This document shows positions 9,797-19,338 of a DNA stretch of 64,000 bases, piece by piece. Origin of the DNA: PALSA-894 sp963757565 (GTDB taxonomy: Bacteria; Pseudomonadota; Alphaproteobacteria; Rhizobiales; Xanthobacteraceae). Position numbers and translations under genes: made by a program. The DNA is taken from assembly GCA_963757565.1 (NCBI GenBank), contig CAVWSB010000003.1, positions 62,001 through 126,000 on the forward strand. Reading direction: 5' to 3'. A model generated the notes under the pieces. It saw only the letters and a list, made by a program, of their open reading frames with translations, did not search any database and was not told the origin of the DNA. How positions within the stretch are numbered: the stretch's first letter is position 1; each line of letters starts with the position of its first letter.

Positions 9797-12064
9797 CTAC
9801 CGGCTTGTGCGCTTGCGGATCTTTTCAGCCGCTAGATCGACTTGCTTCAGGACATTGACAACGTGAGCGAAAGATTGGTCGGCATCACCTCCGGCCTGTA
9901 CGCCTATCTCGGGCCGAAGCATGAAGAGCAAGAGGGAGCGGCCGGTGACTTCATATACGTGCCCAAATGGAAAGCGTGACAGGCCGGCAAAGTCGGGCTG
10001 ATTTGTATCGATCAGGATGAGCCATTCGCGCCCTCCCAGCGCGGACGGCAGGGTAAAACGGACCAAATCATCGTGAGAGTTCAGCACCAGCAGCAAAGTT
10101 GCGTCCGTGCCAACACGCCTGATCCCTGTCTCCTGCGCGCGTCCATCGAGCAGCACGCCCAGGCAGCGCGCATTGGCGTCCGCCCAGTTTTGTTCATTCA
10201 TTTCGGTGCCGGCGGGCGAAAGCCAAGCCGCATCCTTCACGCCGAGCTCTTCATCGATCTGGCCGGTTAAGAACCTGCCACGACGCAACATCGGAAGTGC
10301 CCGACGGAGAGCGATGACACGCTGCGTGAACTGCCCCAGCGACGCCGCGGGCTGGTTGATGCCGCCCCAATCGATCCACGAAATCTCATTGTCCTGGCAA
10401 TAGGCGTTGTTATTCCCGTTCTGCGTTCGGGCAAACTCATCGCCGGCAACGAGCATCGGCGTGCCGCGCGATAGCAGTAGGGTCGCAAGCAGATTGCGCA
10501 TTTGCCGAAACCTCACCGACGTAATGGCAGAATCGTTTGTGCGCCCTTCCGCACCGTAGTTGCTCGACAGGTTGTCGCTGTGTCCGTCGCGATTCTCTTC
10601 CCCATTCGCCTCGTTGTGTTTGGCGTTGTACGAGACAAGATCGTTGAGCGTAAAACCATCGTGCGCGGTGAGGAAGTTCACCGAGGCCCACGGTTTGCGC
10701 CCACGCCGGTCGAATAGATCGGCCGAGGCCGTGAGCCTCGAGGCGAGTTCAGGGAGCCTTCCGGGATCGCCCCGCCAATAAGAACGCACCGTGTCGCGAT
10801 ACCGGTCGTTCCACTCCGCCCAACCTGGAGCGAACCGGCCGACCTGATATCCGCCCGGTCCACAATCCCAGGGCTCGGCAATCAGCTTCACCTGCGATAG
10901 CAATGGGTCTTGCCGGCAGACGTCGAGGAAGCGTCCATCTTCATCAAAACCCTCTGCCTCGCGGGCGAGGATCGTTGCTAGATCGAAGCGGAAGCCATCG
11001 ACGTGCATTTCTTGTGCCCAGTAGCGCAAGCTGTCCGTGACAAGCTGGAGGACCCTACTGTTGCTCAGGTTTACGGTGTTACCGGTGCCGGTATCATTGA
11101 TGTAGTAGCGCCGATCCGGTGCAAGCCGGTAGTAGGAGGCATTGTCGATTCCTTTGAACGATAGGGTCGGGCCCCTCTCATTTCCCTCGGGGGTATGGTT
11201 GTAGACGACATCGAGTATGACCTCGATATCTGCAGCGTGGAGGTGTGCGACCATCTCTTTGAATTCGGCGAATGCGAAATCCGGTGTCGCCGCATAGCGT
11301 CGCGCCGGCGAGAAAAATGAAAGCGTATTATAGCCCCAGTAATTCTTAAGCCCCTTCTCCACTAATTGACTGTCGTCTAAGAAAGTCTGGATCGGAAGCA
11401 ACTCGACGGCGGTAACACCCAGCGTCTGCAGATAATCGATAACGCTCTGGTCCGCTAGAGCCGCATAGGTGCCGCGGAGCCGTTCCGGGACCCCGGGATG
11501 CAATTTCGTGAATCCCTTGACGTGCAGCTCATAAAGAACGGTTCGCTCCCATGACGTCTCGGGACGGCGATCACGACCCCAGCTGAAGGCCGGGTCAATC
11601 ACGCGCGCCTTCATCATGTACTCGGCGCTGTCCCGTTCGTCGAATGTGAGGTCATCTCCGGTTTCCATTGCGTATCCGAACAAGGCCGGATGCCACGTCA
11701 CGTGTCCGACGGCCTGCTTGGCATAGGGATCGAGCAGTAGTTTATTTGGATTGAAGCGATGGCCGGCGGACGGCTCGTAGGGTCCGTGAACGCGCAATCC
11801 ATAAACCGTCCCTGGCCGCGCGTCTGGCAAATAGCCGTGCCAGACCTCATCGGTGTATTCGGGGAGTGTGATGCGCTCGACTTCCCGCTCGCCATGCTCG
11901 TCGAACAGACACAACTCAACCTTGGAGGCGTTGGCTGAGAACACCGCGAAGTTCACGCCCAGCCCGTCCCAAGTGGCGCCGAGCGGGTGTGGACGGCCTT
12001 CCTGAACTCGAGACTTGGACCCCTGGTTCGGACGCGCGAAAATTTTGGATTCGCGAATATTCAT
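9797..12064 (-). CDS. glgX: Glycogen debranching enzyme (isoamylase type)
   Basis: 755 aa. Hydrolyses alpha-1,6 branch points of glycogen and limit dextrins, releasing maltooligosaccharides. An N-terminal CBM48-like domain (GATWDGLGVNFAVFSANA) precedes a GH13 barrel: DVVYNHT region, nucleophile Asp in HVDGFRFDLA near residue 350, acid Glu in LIAEPWDCGPGGYQVG near 390 and the Asp in TAHDGFTLNDLV near 460. ATG 12064 (MNIRESKIFARP) gives standard length. The maltooligosaccharides it releases are substrates for MalQ and TreY encoded on the other strand nearby. Confidence 0.95.
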   Translation of the reverse strand: MNIRESKIFARPNQGSKSRVQEGRPHPLGATWDGLGVNFAVFSANASKVELCLFDEHGEREVERITLPEYTDEVWHGYLPDARPGTVYGLRVHGPYEPSAGHRFNPNKLLLDPYAKQAVGHVTWHPALFGYAMETGDDLTFDERDSAEYMMKARVIDPAFSWGRDRRPETSWERTVLYELHVKGFTKLHPGVPERLRGTYAALADQSVIDYLQTLGVTAVELLPIQTFLDDSQLVEKGLKNYWGYNTLSFFSPARRYAATPDFAFAEFKEMVAHLHAADIEVILDVVYNHTPEGNERGPTLSFKGIDNASYYRLAPDRRYYINDTGTGNTVNLSNSRVLQLVTDSLRYWAQEMHVDGFRFDLATILAREAEGFDEDGRFLDVCRQDPLLSQVKLIAEPWDCGPGGYQVGRFAPGWAEWNDRYRDTVRSYWRGDPGRLPELASRLTASADLFDRRGRKPWASVNFLTAHDGFTLNDLVSYNAKHNEANGEENRDGHSDNLSSNYGAEGRTNDSAITSVRFRQMRNLLATLLLSRGTPMLVAGDEFARTQNGNNNAYCQDNEISWIDWGGINQPAASLGQFTQRVIALRRALPMLRRGRFLTGQIDEELGVKDAAWLSPAGTEMNEQNWADANARCLGVLLDGRAQETGIRRVGTDATLLLVLNSHDDLVRFTLPSALGGREWLILIDTNQPDFAGLSRFPFGHVYEVTGRSLLLFMLRPEIGVQAGGDADQSFAHVVNVLKQVDLAAEKIRKRTSR

Positions 12065-12768
12065 ATCAGTTTTCCTGCGGCGGTACCGTTCGCAACTCCG
12101 CAAAGCAGCATTCGTTCAGTCGCATTTAAGTGCGACGGACGAACTCTTCGTATGCCACAATGCCCCTCCAAGCGATTTGGCGGCTGCCCGCGCGCTGGAG
12201 GCCTCTGAACGTGCATTTGGCTGCCGCGAGACCGGCGGGAACGAAAGCTGCCGTCTTTCGTCGCTGATGGCACACCTCTCGCTGGTCAAATCCGGTTCCG
12301 GCCCGGCTGTACAGGCGCGAATGCCCCATCAAAATGCGCAGCCGGGCGCCCATTTAGGGAGGGATCCGCTGTCGCCTCGGATGAATTGCTCGAAGGTCTG
12401 AAGCGCAAGCGTAAAGGGCGATTGAGAACGGGCGGTAGAGCCAGCGTAGTTGCCCGCGCTCGCGAAGAGGTCGTGCGTTTGGTGCTTCCGCAAAGCGATC
12501 ACATTGAGGGGTTGGGGCGCCAAGGAGCCCCGCTGTCATGAGATCAAGGGAGCGCGCTTAGGACCGCTTCCTCATTATGGCCCACGCGAACGGCGACATT
12601 GTTCCGCGAGTTCGTCGAGGTGACTGACCAGCCAGGCGAGGGCCGCGGCGCGACCCGGCACGTTGGATTGAATCCGTAGACAAATCCCAGCAACGATTTA
12701 ACGGAAATCCCCGGCGAACCGAGCCGCCCGGTGATCCGAGCGCTTTGTCGCGACGCACCGTGCCCTTG
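12065..12768. other. Intergenic stretch of about 700 bp without a recognised gene
   Basis: Lies between glgX and the alcohol dehydrogenase, both on the minus strand. Short open frames exist in all phases but none has family similarity, a good ribosome binding site or consistent coding bias. It should contain the glgX promoter; I could not identify one with confidence. Confidence 0.4.
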
Positions 12769-13962
12769 TTATGCGGTCTTTGCTTTCGCCGCGCCGGGCC
12801 GCAACATCACCTTGATCACGCCGTCTTGTTTGTCACGGAACTTTTTGTACATCTCCGGTGCGTCCTCAAGGCTCGCGGGGTGTGTGACGACAAAGCTCGG
12901 GTCGATCAAACCCGCCTCGATTTTCTCTAGCAAAGGGCGCGTGTAGGCTTGAACATGGGTTTGTCCCATTTTGATAGTGAGACCTTTGTTCATCGCCGCA
13001 CCAATCGGTATCTTGTCTCCCATTCCCACATAAACGCCCGGGATCGAGACCGTGCCCGCCTTGCGGCAACACATGATCACCTGGCGCAGTACGTGCACTC
13101 GGTCGGTAGCGAGGAAAGCTGCAGCTTTGACCTTGTCCAGAACAGCATCAGCTGCGCCGTGTCCGGACGCTTCACAGCCGACCGCATCGATGCAGCTATC
13201 CGGACCGCGATTGTCGGTGAGTTTCATCAGCTCGTCGTACACATCCGACTTCGAAAAATCGATTGTCTCGGCGCCGCCTGCCTGCGCCATCGCTAGTCGT
13301 TCGGGGACCTCGTCGATCGCTATCACGCGGCCGGCGCCCAGCATGAGCGCCGAGCGGATCGTGAACTGGCCGACCGGACCACAGCCCCAGATCGCCACCG
13401 TATCGCCATCCTGAATCTGCGCGTTTTCCGCCGCCATGTAGCCAGTTGGGAAGATGTCCGATAGAAACAGCGCCTGTTCGTCGGTGACGCTGTCTGGGAT
13501 CTTGATCGGGCCGACATCGGCCATGGGTACGCGAAGATATTCGGCCTGTCCGCCGGAATAGCCACCGAGCATGTGACTAAAGCCAAACAGCCCGGCGGGT
13601 GAATGGCCCATGGCCTTCCTTGCGAGTTCGGCGTTCGGGTTGGTGCGGTCGCAGCACGAGAAAAGGCCCTTCTTGCAAAACCAGCACTCGCCGCAGCTGA
13701 TTGTGAAAGGGACCACGACCCGGTCGCCTTTCCTTAGAGTGGTCACCTCGGAACCTACTTCGACGACTTCGCCCATATTCTCATGGCCGAGGATGTCGCC
13801 GCTCTTCATTGTCGGTTGATAGCCGTCGAGCAGGTGGAGGTCCGACCCGCAGATCGCGCAAGCCGTGATCCGAATGACAGCATCGCGAGGATGCACGATC
13901 GTGGGATCCGGAACAGTGTCCACCCTTACGTCGCCTTTGCCATGCCAGCACAACGCACGCAT
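12769..13962 (-). CDS. Zinc-dependent alcohol dehydrogenase (FdhA/threonine-dehydrogenase-like)
   Basis: 397 aa, medium-chain dehydrogenase/reductase. The catalytic zinc site is CAICGSDLHLLDGY with GHENMGEV; the structural zinc lobe is CGECWFCKKGLFSCC, with four cysteines. The Rossmann motif is WGCGPVGQFTIRSA. The long insert and the VHVLRQVIMCCRKAGTVSIPGVY segment place it in the group annotated as glutathione-independent formaldehyde dehydrogenase-like or zinc-dependent ADH; substrate not determinable. ATG 13962 is preceded by GGAGAACAATC, which decides the start. Divergent from glgA. Confidence 0.88.
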   Translation of the reverse strand: MRALCWHGKGDVRVDTVPDPTIVHPRDAVIRITACAICGSDLHLLDGYQPTMKSGDILGHENMGEVVEVGSEVTTLRKGDRVVVPFTISCGECWFCKKGLFSCCDRTNPNAELARKAMGHSPAGLFGFSHMLGGYSGGQAEYLRVPMADVGPIKIPDSVTDEQALFLSDIFPTGYMAAENAQIQDGDTVAIWGCGPVGQFTIRSALMLGAGRVIAIDEVPERLAMAQAGGAETIDFSKSDVYDELMKLTDNRGPDSCIDAVGCEASGHGAADAVLDKVKAAAFLATDRVHVLRQVIMCCRKAGTVSIPGVYVGMGDKIPIGAAMNKGLTIKMGQTHVQAYTRPLLEKIEAGLIDPSFVVTHPASLEDAPEMYKKFRDKQDGVIKVMLRPGAAKAKTA

Positions 13963-14324
13963 GATTGTTCTCCGAGGGTAAAGATCAGCAACAGGTGGTT
14001 GCCGGAAACGTTCCACTGGCCGCACCCAAGTGATCTCTAGCCTCGATCGATGACTGCCAAGCGTTGCAGTTGACGACCTCGCCGGGACAACGATGGGACG
14101 ACCGCATTGGCCCCGCGACAGGTGTCACTCACGTTAGTCGCGATTTAAAGCTCACGCCGAATAACATAGGTTGGGGCGCTTCCGGAGGCGGGTATTAAAA
14201 CCCCGTCAGATTGTACGGAGCATCCACACAGATGAAGTAACAAAGAAGATCTCGTTGTCTTAACGACTCGTTTGATGCGCGAGGATGGAACTGACCCGTC
14301 TCGCGCGTGTTCGTGTGTCCGTAA
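13963..14324. other. Divergent intergenic region between the alcohol dehydrogenase and glgA
   Basis: About 360 bp with no gene. It should hold promoters for both directions. The only candidate I can point to is the GGAAC-type motif described separately at 14287-14311. Confidence 0.5.
14287..14311 (+). promoter_or_regulatory. Candidate EcfG-type general-stress promoter for the glgA-treY run
   Basis: GGAAC at 14287-14291, a 16-base spacer, then TGTT at 14308-14311. The alphaproteobacterial EcfG consensus is GGAAC, 16-17 bases, then CGTT, so the -35 is perfect and the -10 matches 3 of 4. It ends about 14 bases before GTG 14325. This would fit stress control of trehalose synthesis, but a single short match may be chance. 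Confidence 0.3.
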
Positions 14325-15749
14325 GTGGGGCCTTCCGTGCGCGTTCTCTTTGTCACATCGGAGTTTGACGATCTCGTACGCGTCGGCGGCCTCGCAGCCG
14401 TGTCGGCGGCTTTACCGCGTGCGCTCCAGGCGCTGACCGACGTGCGCGTCTTTATTCCGGGTTATCGCGAGGTCCTCGCCGGTCTAAAGGATGTGCAGCT
14501 TGTTGGGCGGTGTCCGGCTTTTGCGCAACTTCCAGAGTGCTCCGTGCTTCGCACCGAGACGGCGGACGGCCTGCCGATCTACGTTGTTGAGTGTCAAGCC
14601 TTGTACGACCGAGAGGGTGGGCCGTACGGCGACTCCGATGGGCGGGACTGGCATGACAATGCCCTTCGATTTGCTCGATTTGCATCGGCGGCAGCACTAC
14701 TGGCACGTGGAGATGTGGATCAAAACTGGCAAGCTGACCTTCTCCATTGCAACGACTGGCAATCCGCCCTCGCGCCGGCCTATTTAACTTGGGCTGGAGC
14801 AAACCTTCCCTCGATCTTGACCATTCACAATCTTGCCTACCAGGGCGTCTTCGATCGGGAAATGGCGGGTCAGGTTGGCGCGCCGGAGGGCTGCTTCCGC
14901 GTCGACGGGCCCGAGTTTTATGGAAAGTTCTCTTTCCTCAAAGCTGGGTTGGTGTACGCCTCCCACCTCACCACCGTTAGCGAGACTTACGCCAAAGAAA
15001 TCACGACTCCGCAGTTTGGCTGTGGCCTAGAAGGTTTGCTCATCAAAAGGGCGGCGAATGGTGAGCTCTCTGGAATCCTAAATGGTATCGACGAGTCCTG
15101 GGATCCCCGCTATTGCGGGAACTTGGCATCTCGCTTTGCACCGGGCGACTGGAAAACGCGCAAGTCAAACTCCGATCACCTTAGGCGGGAGTTTGGTCTT
15201 GCGTTTTCAAGGGGGCCACTTTTCGGACTTGTCGCCCGCCTAGTTCATCAGAAAGGGATCGACCTCGTTGTCGATGCTGCTGAGACGATCGTTTCGGCAG
15301 GTGGACAGATCGTCGTGATGGGAAGGGGTGAGCAACGCTTTGAGGATGCACTCTCGGCTATCGCAACCAAGCATCCTGGAGATGTCGGAGTTGCCATCCG
15401 GTTCAGCGACGCCGAGGCACGATGCATTTTTGCGGGCAGTGACTTTACGCTTATGCCCTCCCGATTCGAGCCCTGCGGCCTGAGCCAGATGTATGCTCAG
15501 CGATTTGGATCGCTTCCGATCGGTCATCGCACAGGTGGATTGGCGGAGACCATCCAAGATGGTCAGACGGGCATTTTGTTCCGCCACCCTTCGACCGAAG
15601 CCTTCATGGGAGCGATCGTTCGTGCGTTTGGTACATTTGCAAGCAAGCCGAAATTAAACTCAATGCGCCTCAAGGCGATGGCTCAAAACTTCAGTTGGGA
15701 GACATCCGCGGACACGTACCGCAGGCTTTACGAAGCGGTCGTAGCCTAA
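14325..15749 (+). CDS. glgA: Glycogen synthase (ADP-glucose, GT5)
   Basis: 474 aa. Transfers glucose from ADP-glucose to alpha-1,4-glucan ends. N-terminal GT5 domain: VRVLFVTSEFDDLVRVGGLA, where GlgA enzymes usually show K-x-GGL; here it reads RVGGL. Later motifs are HCNDWQSALAP, TIHNLAYQGVFD, ILNGID, and the nucleotide-binding SRFEPCGLSQMYAQRFG near residue 380, followed by GGLAETI. Start is GTG 14325; a second GTG at 14337 (MRVLFVTSE) is equally plausible. First gene of a five-gene plus-strand group with maltokinase and TreY/TreZ. Confidence 0.9.
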   Translation: MGPSVRVLFVTSEFDDLVRVGGLAAVSAALPRALQALTDVRVFIPGYREVLAGLKDVQLVGRCPAFAQLPECSVLRTETADGLPIYVVECQALYDREGGPYGDSDGRDWHDNALRFARFASAAALLARGDVDQNWQADLLHCNDWQSALAPAYLTWAGANLPSILTIHNLAYQGVFDREMAGQVGAPEGCFRVDGPEFYGKFSFLKAGLVYASHLTTVSETYAKEITTPQFGCGLEGLLIKRAANGELSGILNGIDESWDPRYCGNLASRFAPGDWKTRKSNSDHLRREFGLAFSRGPLFGLVARLVHQKGIDLVVDAAETIVSAGGQIVVMGRGEQRFEDALSAIATKHPGDVGVAIRFSDAEARCIFAGSDFTLMPSRFEPCGLSQMYAQRFGSLPIGHRTGGLAETIQDGQTGILFRHPSTEAFMGAIVRAFGTFASKPKLNSMRLKAMAQNFSWETSADTYRRLYEAVVA

Positions 15750-15925
15750 CAGGGTGTTTGCGTTGAGAATTGCAAGCTGCGTACCGGCACATCTAACGCG
15801 CTTGATGCCTGCTGCCAGTCACGCAGCCGGCGCACTAACATTTGTTTCCATTGGCTCTTTTTTTTCACACAGCAACCTCTGTGAGTAACGCGCGTTGAAG
15901 TGCGTGAGCCGTCCCGGGGAGCCTC

Positions 15926-17581
15926 GTGACTGACCGGATCGATGATAAAAGCAGAGCTGCCGGCTCGCGCTCAACGCGACCAATGCAGCTCGCTGTCTTT
16001 CGGTCGCCGGACCTCATCCGCAACCTAACGGACCCCGCTGTTCAAGACATTGTAGAGGGTTCGCTCCCCGAGTACCTGACAAAGCAGCGGTGGTTCTCGT
16101 CGAAAGACCAGCGCATTTTGCGAAGCGGCTTGCGCAATGTTGCCTTGTTAAACACCACAGACCCCCAGATAGCGATCGCTGAAGTCGAAGTGCAAACCGC
16201 CGGCGGAATCAGTCACTGGCTTGTTCCGCTAGCCCTGATTTGGAGTGACGGAAAGTCCGACGGTCCGGACGATCGCACCGTCTTATTACGGGTACGTAGT
16301 AGCTCGATTTCTGGATTTCTCGTCGATGCTGTTTCGATTCCCCAATTCGGCACCGCATTTGTGGCAGCGCTGAATAGACGGGCGACCATCGATACCCAGG
16401 CGGGCAGTATTGAATTCCGCCCAACTGCGGGCCGACATACTCAACTCAATATCTCGCAAGATGCAAAGGTGCGACGCTCCTCGACTGAGCAGTCCAATTC
16501 CTCGCTTGTGATGGGCGACAGCATCATCATCAAAATACTTCGGAAAGTGTCGGCCGGCGTGCACCCCGAGGCGGAAATGAACCAGTTTCTCACGCACCAG
16601 GGATTCACAAATACACCCGCCCTTCTCGGCGAAGTGGTGCGAGTATCGGCAGGCGGCGAACGTCACACGCTCGCTGTGGCACAGGCGTACGTGTCGAACG
16701 AGGGAGATGCCTGGGCATTTTTCTTGAAGCAGTTTCGCGCGGCCGCGATCGAGACTGCTAAAGATCGAGCAGTGGTTAATGTCAAAAAATCTGACCTACC
16801 ATGTAACGTCGTCTCCGCCGCGATTGGTAGGCGATTAAGGGAAATGCATGCACTTTTGTCTCAGCCGAGAGGCGATCCTGAATTTGGGCCGGAAATAGCG
16901 GGTGAGGGACAAGCTCGATCTTGGAAGGAGCGGGCTGAGAAGCAAGTCTTAGGCGCATTTAGGAGCCTAGAAAAAGCCGTCGAGCCTGGCAGTCGCGCGT
17001 CGACGTATGTCGAACAACTTCGCGCTAGAAAGAGTGCGCTGTCAAAGAAACTGCGGGACGCCTGCGCTAAGGCTGTCGGCACCCACATGATCCGCATCCA
17101 TGGCGACTTTCACCTTGGGCAGGTACTAGTCGCCGAAAAAGACGTTTACATTATTGACTTCGAAGGGGAGCCCGGTCGTCCGTTAATTGAGCGGCGGGGC
17201 AAAGACAGTCCGTTGCGTGATGTGGCCGGCTTGTTGCGCTCGTTCGACTATGCTGCCGCCAAGGCGCTCGATGAGCCGGAGCTTCGAGACCTTCCGTCGG
17301 CCGTCGACGTTATCGGTGGAATGAAGAATGACGCGCAGACTTCATTTCTGAGCGCGTACTTCGCGGCGGCAGATGAGAGGTATGCTACGCCCGAGTTGCT
17401 TGATTTGTTCTTGATCGAGAAAGCCGCCTACGAAATCACATACGAGGTAGCCAATCGACCGCACTGGATCCCGATCCCGGTTGAAGGTTTGTGCAAACTC
17501 ATCGACGGGCCGAATTTCCCGGGCACCACACGAAGTAATGATTCGCCCAAGCGTGAAGCAAATCGACTTGCGCTTTCTTGA
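15926..17581 (+). CDS. mak: Maltokinase (aminoglycoside-phosphotransferase fold)
   Basis: 551 aa. Phosphorylates maltose to maltose-1-phosphate, the donor for GlgE. The N-terminal cap domain has the family motif LPEYLTKQRWFSSKD, and the kinase lobe has IRIHGDFHLGQVL (catalytic His-Gly-Asp) near residue 390 and YIIDFEGEPGRPLIERRGKDSPLRDVAG, the metal-binding and maltokinase signature. It is free-standing, where many bacteria fuse it to trehalose synthase TreS. Neither TreS nor GlgE is in the window. GTG start (GTGACTGACCGG) after a 176-bp gap from glgA; treZ follows 11 bp after the stop. Confidence 0.88.
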   Translation: MTDRIDDKSRAAGSRSTRPMQLAVFRSPDLIRNLTDPAVQDIVEGSLPEYLTKQRWFSSKDQRILRSGLRNVALLNTTDPQIAIAEVEVQTAGGISHWLVPLALIWSDGKSDGPDDRTVLLRVRSSSISGFLVDAVSIPQFGTAFVAALNRRATIDTQAGSIEFRPTAGRHTQLNISQDAKVRRSSTEQSNSSLVMGDSIIIKILRKVSAGVHPEAEMNQFLTHQGFTNTPALLGEVVRVSAGGERHTLAVAQAYVSNEGDAWAFFLKQFRAAAIETAKDRAVVNVKKSDLPCNVVSAAIGRRLREMHALLSQPRGDPEFGPEIAGEGQARSWKERAEKQVLGAFRSLEKAVEPGSRASTYVEQLRARKSALSKKLRDACAKAVGTHMIRIHGDFHLGQVLVAEKDVYIIDFEGEPGRPLIERRGKDSPLRDVAGLLRSFDYAAAKALDEPELRDLPSAVDVIGGMKNDAQTSFLSAYFAAADERYATPELLDLFLIEKAAYEITYEVANRPHWIPIPVEGLCKLIDGPNFPGTTRSNDSPKREANRLALS

Positions 17582-17592
17582 GGTAACAGCGC

Positions 17593-19338
17593 GTGAGAAT
17601 CAGTCCACACGAATATGCGTTTGGTCCCGTGATCCTCGGGAACAACTGTACCCGCTTCAGGCTTTGGGCACCGGCTCAGAATGAGGTGTCGGTTGTCGTC
17701 GACGGCACAGAGGCTCCTATGCGAGCCGCAGGTGGCTGGCACGAAGTTGAGATCGAATGTGGCGCAGGGACATCGTATTCTTTCAAGTTGGCCGACGGCA
17801 CGGTCATCCCTGACCCCGCTTCCCGTGCGCAGGTCGAGGATGTGCATTCTCCGAGCATCGTCGTCGATCCGGGCGCGTACAACTGGCGAAATACGCAGTG
17901 GCTAGGGCGTCCGTGGGAACAGACGGTTCTCTATGAGTTGCACACGGGCTTGTTCGGCGGCTTCACCGGCGTAAAGCGCGAGTTGCCCCGCCTCGCCGCT
18001 CTCGGCGTTACCGCCGTGGAATTGATGCCGGTCAACGATTTTCCGGGACAACGAAATTGGGGATACGACGGTGTTCTGCCATACGCCCCGGACCGGGCTT
18101 ACGGATCACCCGATGACCTCAAGGAACTTATCGACGCCGCCCATGATCACGGGCTGATGATGTTCCTGGACGTTGTCTATAATCACTTCGGACCGGACGG
18201 AAATTACCTGCCGATTTCTGCCCCGCAGTTCTTTCGCGATGACGTCGTCACTCCCTGGGGACCCGCTATCGACTTTCGCCGTTCGGAAGTGCGTCGTTTC
18301 TTCACGGACAATGCGCTGTATTGGCTGCACGACTACCGGTTCGATGGACTGCGGTTCGACGCCGTGCACGCCATCACCGAGGCCGACTGGCTGGATGAGA
18401 TGGCGGCGGAAGTGCGCACAAGTATCCCGTCGGGTCGCCACGTCCATCTTGTGCTGGAGCACGACGGAAACATCGCGGATCACTTACGGCGCGATTTCGA
18501 CGCGCAGTGGAATGACGATGGACACCATGTCCTCCATGCATTGCTGACAGGCGAGAATGAAGGCTACTACGGCGATTACGCCGACAAGCCCGCCCATCGG
18601 CTCGCGCGAAGTCTGTCCGAAGGATTTATATATCAGGGCGAGGGGTCGGCGCATCGCGGAGGGCAGCCTCGGGGTACACCGAGCAAGGACCTTCCGCCAT
18701 CTGCCTTCGTGCTGTTCCTGCAAAATCACGACCAGATCGGAAATCGTGCGTTTGGCGATCGCCTAGCCGGTACCGTGTCCCCGCAGGCGCTCGAGGCCGC
18801 AGCGGCGCTGCAACTTCTCTCTCCGCAAATCCCACTCATCTTCATGGGTGAGGAGAACGCGAGCCGATCGCCCTTTCTGTTCTTCACCGACCACCACGGT
18901 GAGCTGGCGAAGGCGGTGCGTGAAGGGCGGAGAAAAGAATTTGCCGGTTTTTCGGCATTCAGTGATCCCGCTAAACGCGAGTCGATCCCCGATCCAAACT
19001 CCGTCGAGACTTTTGAAACGTCGCGTCCGGTGCCCGACGCCGACCACGGGTCTTCTCGGGCGGCGCTATATCGGCGACTGCTGTTGCTGCGGCGGGAGCA
19101 CCTTATGGATCGTCTCAAAGGCGCGCGGTCCATAGGCGCCGAGGTTATCGGTTCTGCGGCCGTATTAGTCCGCTGGCGACTGGCGGACGGGGCGACCTAT
19201 GCGATAGCCACCAATTTCAGCGCGGAGCCCTGCGCGCTCACGCGGCCGGCTGGCGAACTGATCTACGGGGTTGAAACTGCGGGCGGAAACCTAGCCGCTT
19301 ACACGACCTGCGTGTTCCTGGAGCGCTCCCGTGGATGA
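17593..19338 (+). CDS. treZ: Malto-oligosyltrehalose trehalohydrolase
   Basis: 581 aa, GH13. Cuts trehalose off the maltooligosyltrehalose made by TreY. Features in order: N-terminal beta domain (FRLWAPAQNEVSVVVDG), VVYNHFGPDGNYL near 195, nucleophile in YRFDGLRFDAVHAI near 250, acid Glu in HLVLEHDGNIADH near 285, the TreZ-specific WNDDGHHVLH, and LQNHDQIGNRA near 378. GTG start at 17593. It overlaps malQ by 8 bp, so the three downstream genes are translationally coupled. Confidence 0.94.
   Translation: MRISPHEYAFGPVILGNNCTRFRLWAPAQNEVSVVVDGTEAPMRAAGGWHEVEIECGAGTSYSFKLADGTVIPDPASRAQVEDVHSPSIVVDPGAYNWRNTQWLGRPWEQTVLYELHTGLFGGFTGVKRELPRLAALGVTAVELMPVNDFPGQRNWGYDGVLPYAPDRAYGSPDDLKELIDAAHDHGLMMFLDVVYNHFGPDGNYLPISAPQFFRDDVVTPWGPAIDFRRSEVRRFFTDNALYWLHDYRFDGLRFDAVHAITEADWLDEMAAEVRTSIPSGRHVHLVLEHDGNIADHLRRDFDAQWNDDGHHVLHALLTGENEGYYGDYADKPAHRLARSLSEGFIYQGEGSAHRGGQPRGTPSKDLPPSAFVLFLQNHDQIGNRAFGDRLAGTVSPQALEAAAALQLLSPQIPLIFMGEENASRSPFLFFTDHHGELAKAVREGRRKEFAGFSAFSDPAKRESIPDPNSVETFETSRPVPDADHGSSRAALYRRLLLLRREHLMDRLKGARSIGAEVIGSAAVLVRWRLADGATYAIATNFSAEPCALTRPAGELIYGVETAGGNLAAYTTCVFLERSRG

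Noticed and set aside
12065..12768. Several 60-120 aa frames upstream of glgX
   Set aside because: All overlap each other in different phases without coding character or homology.
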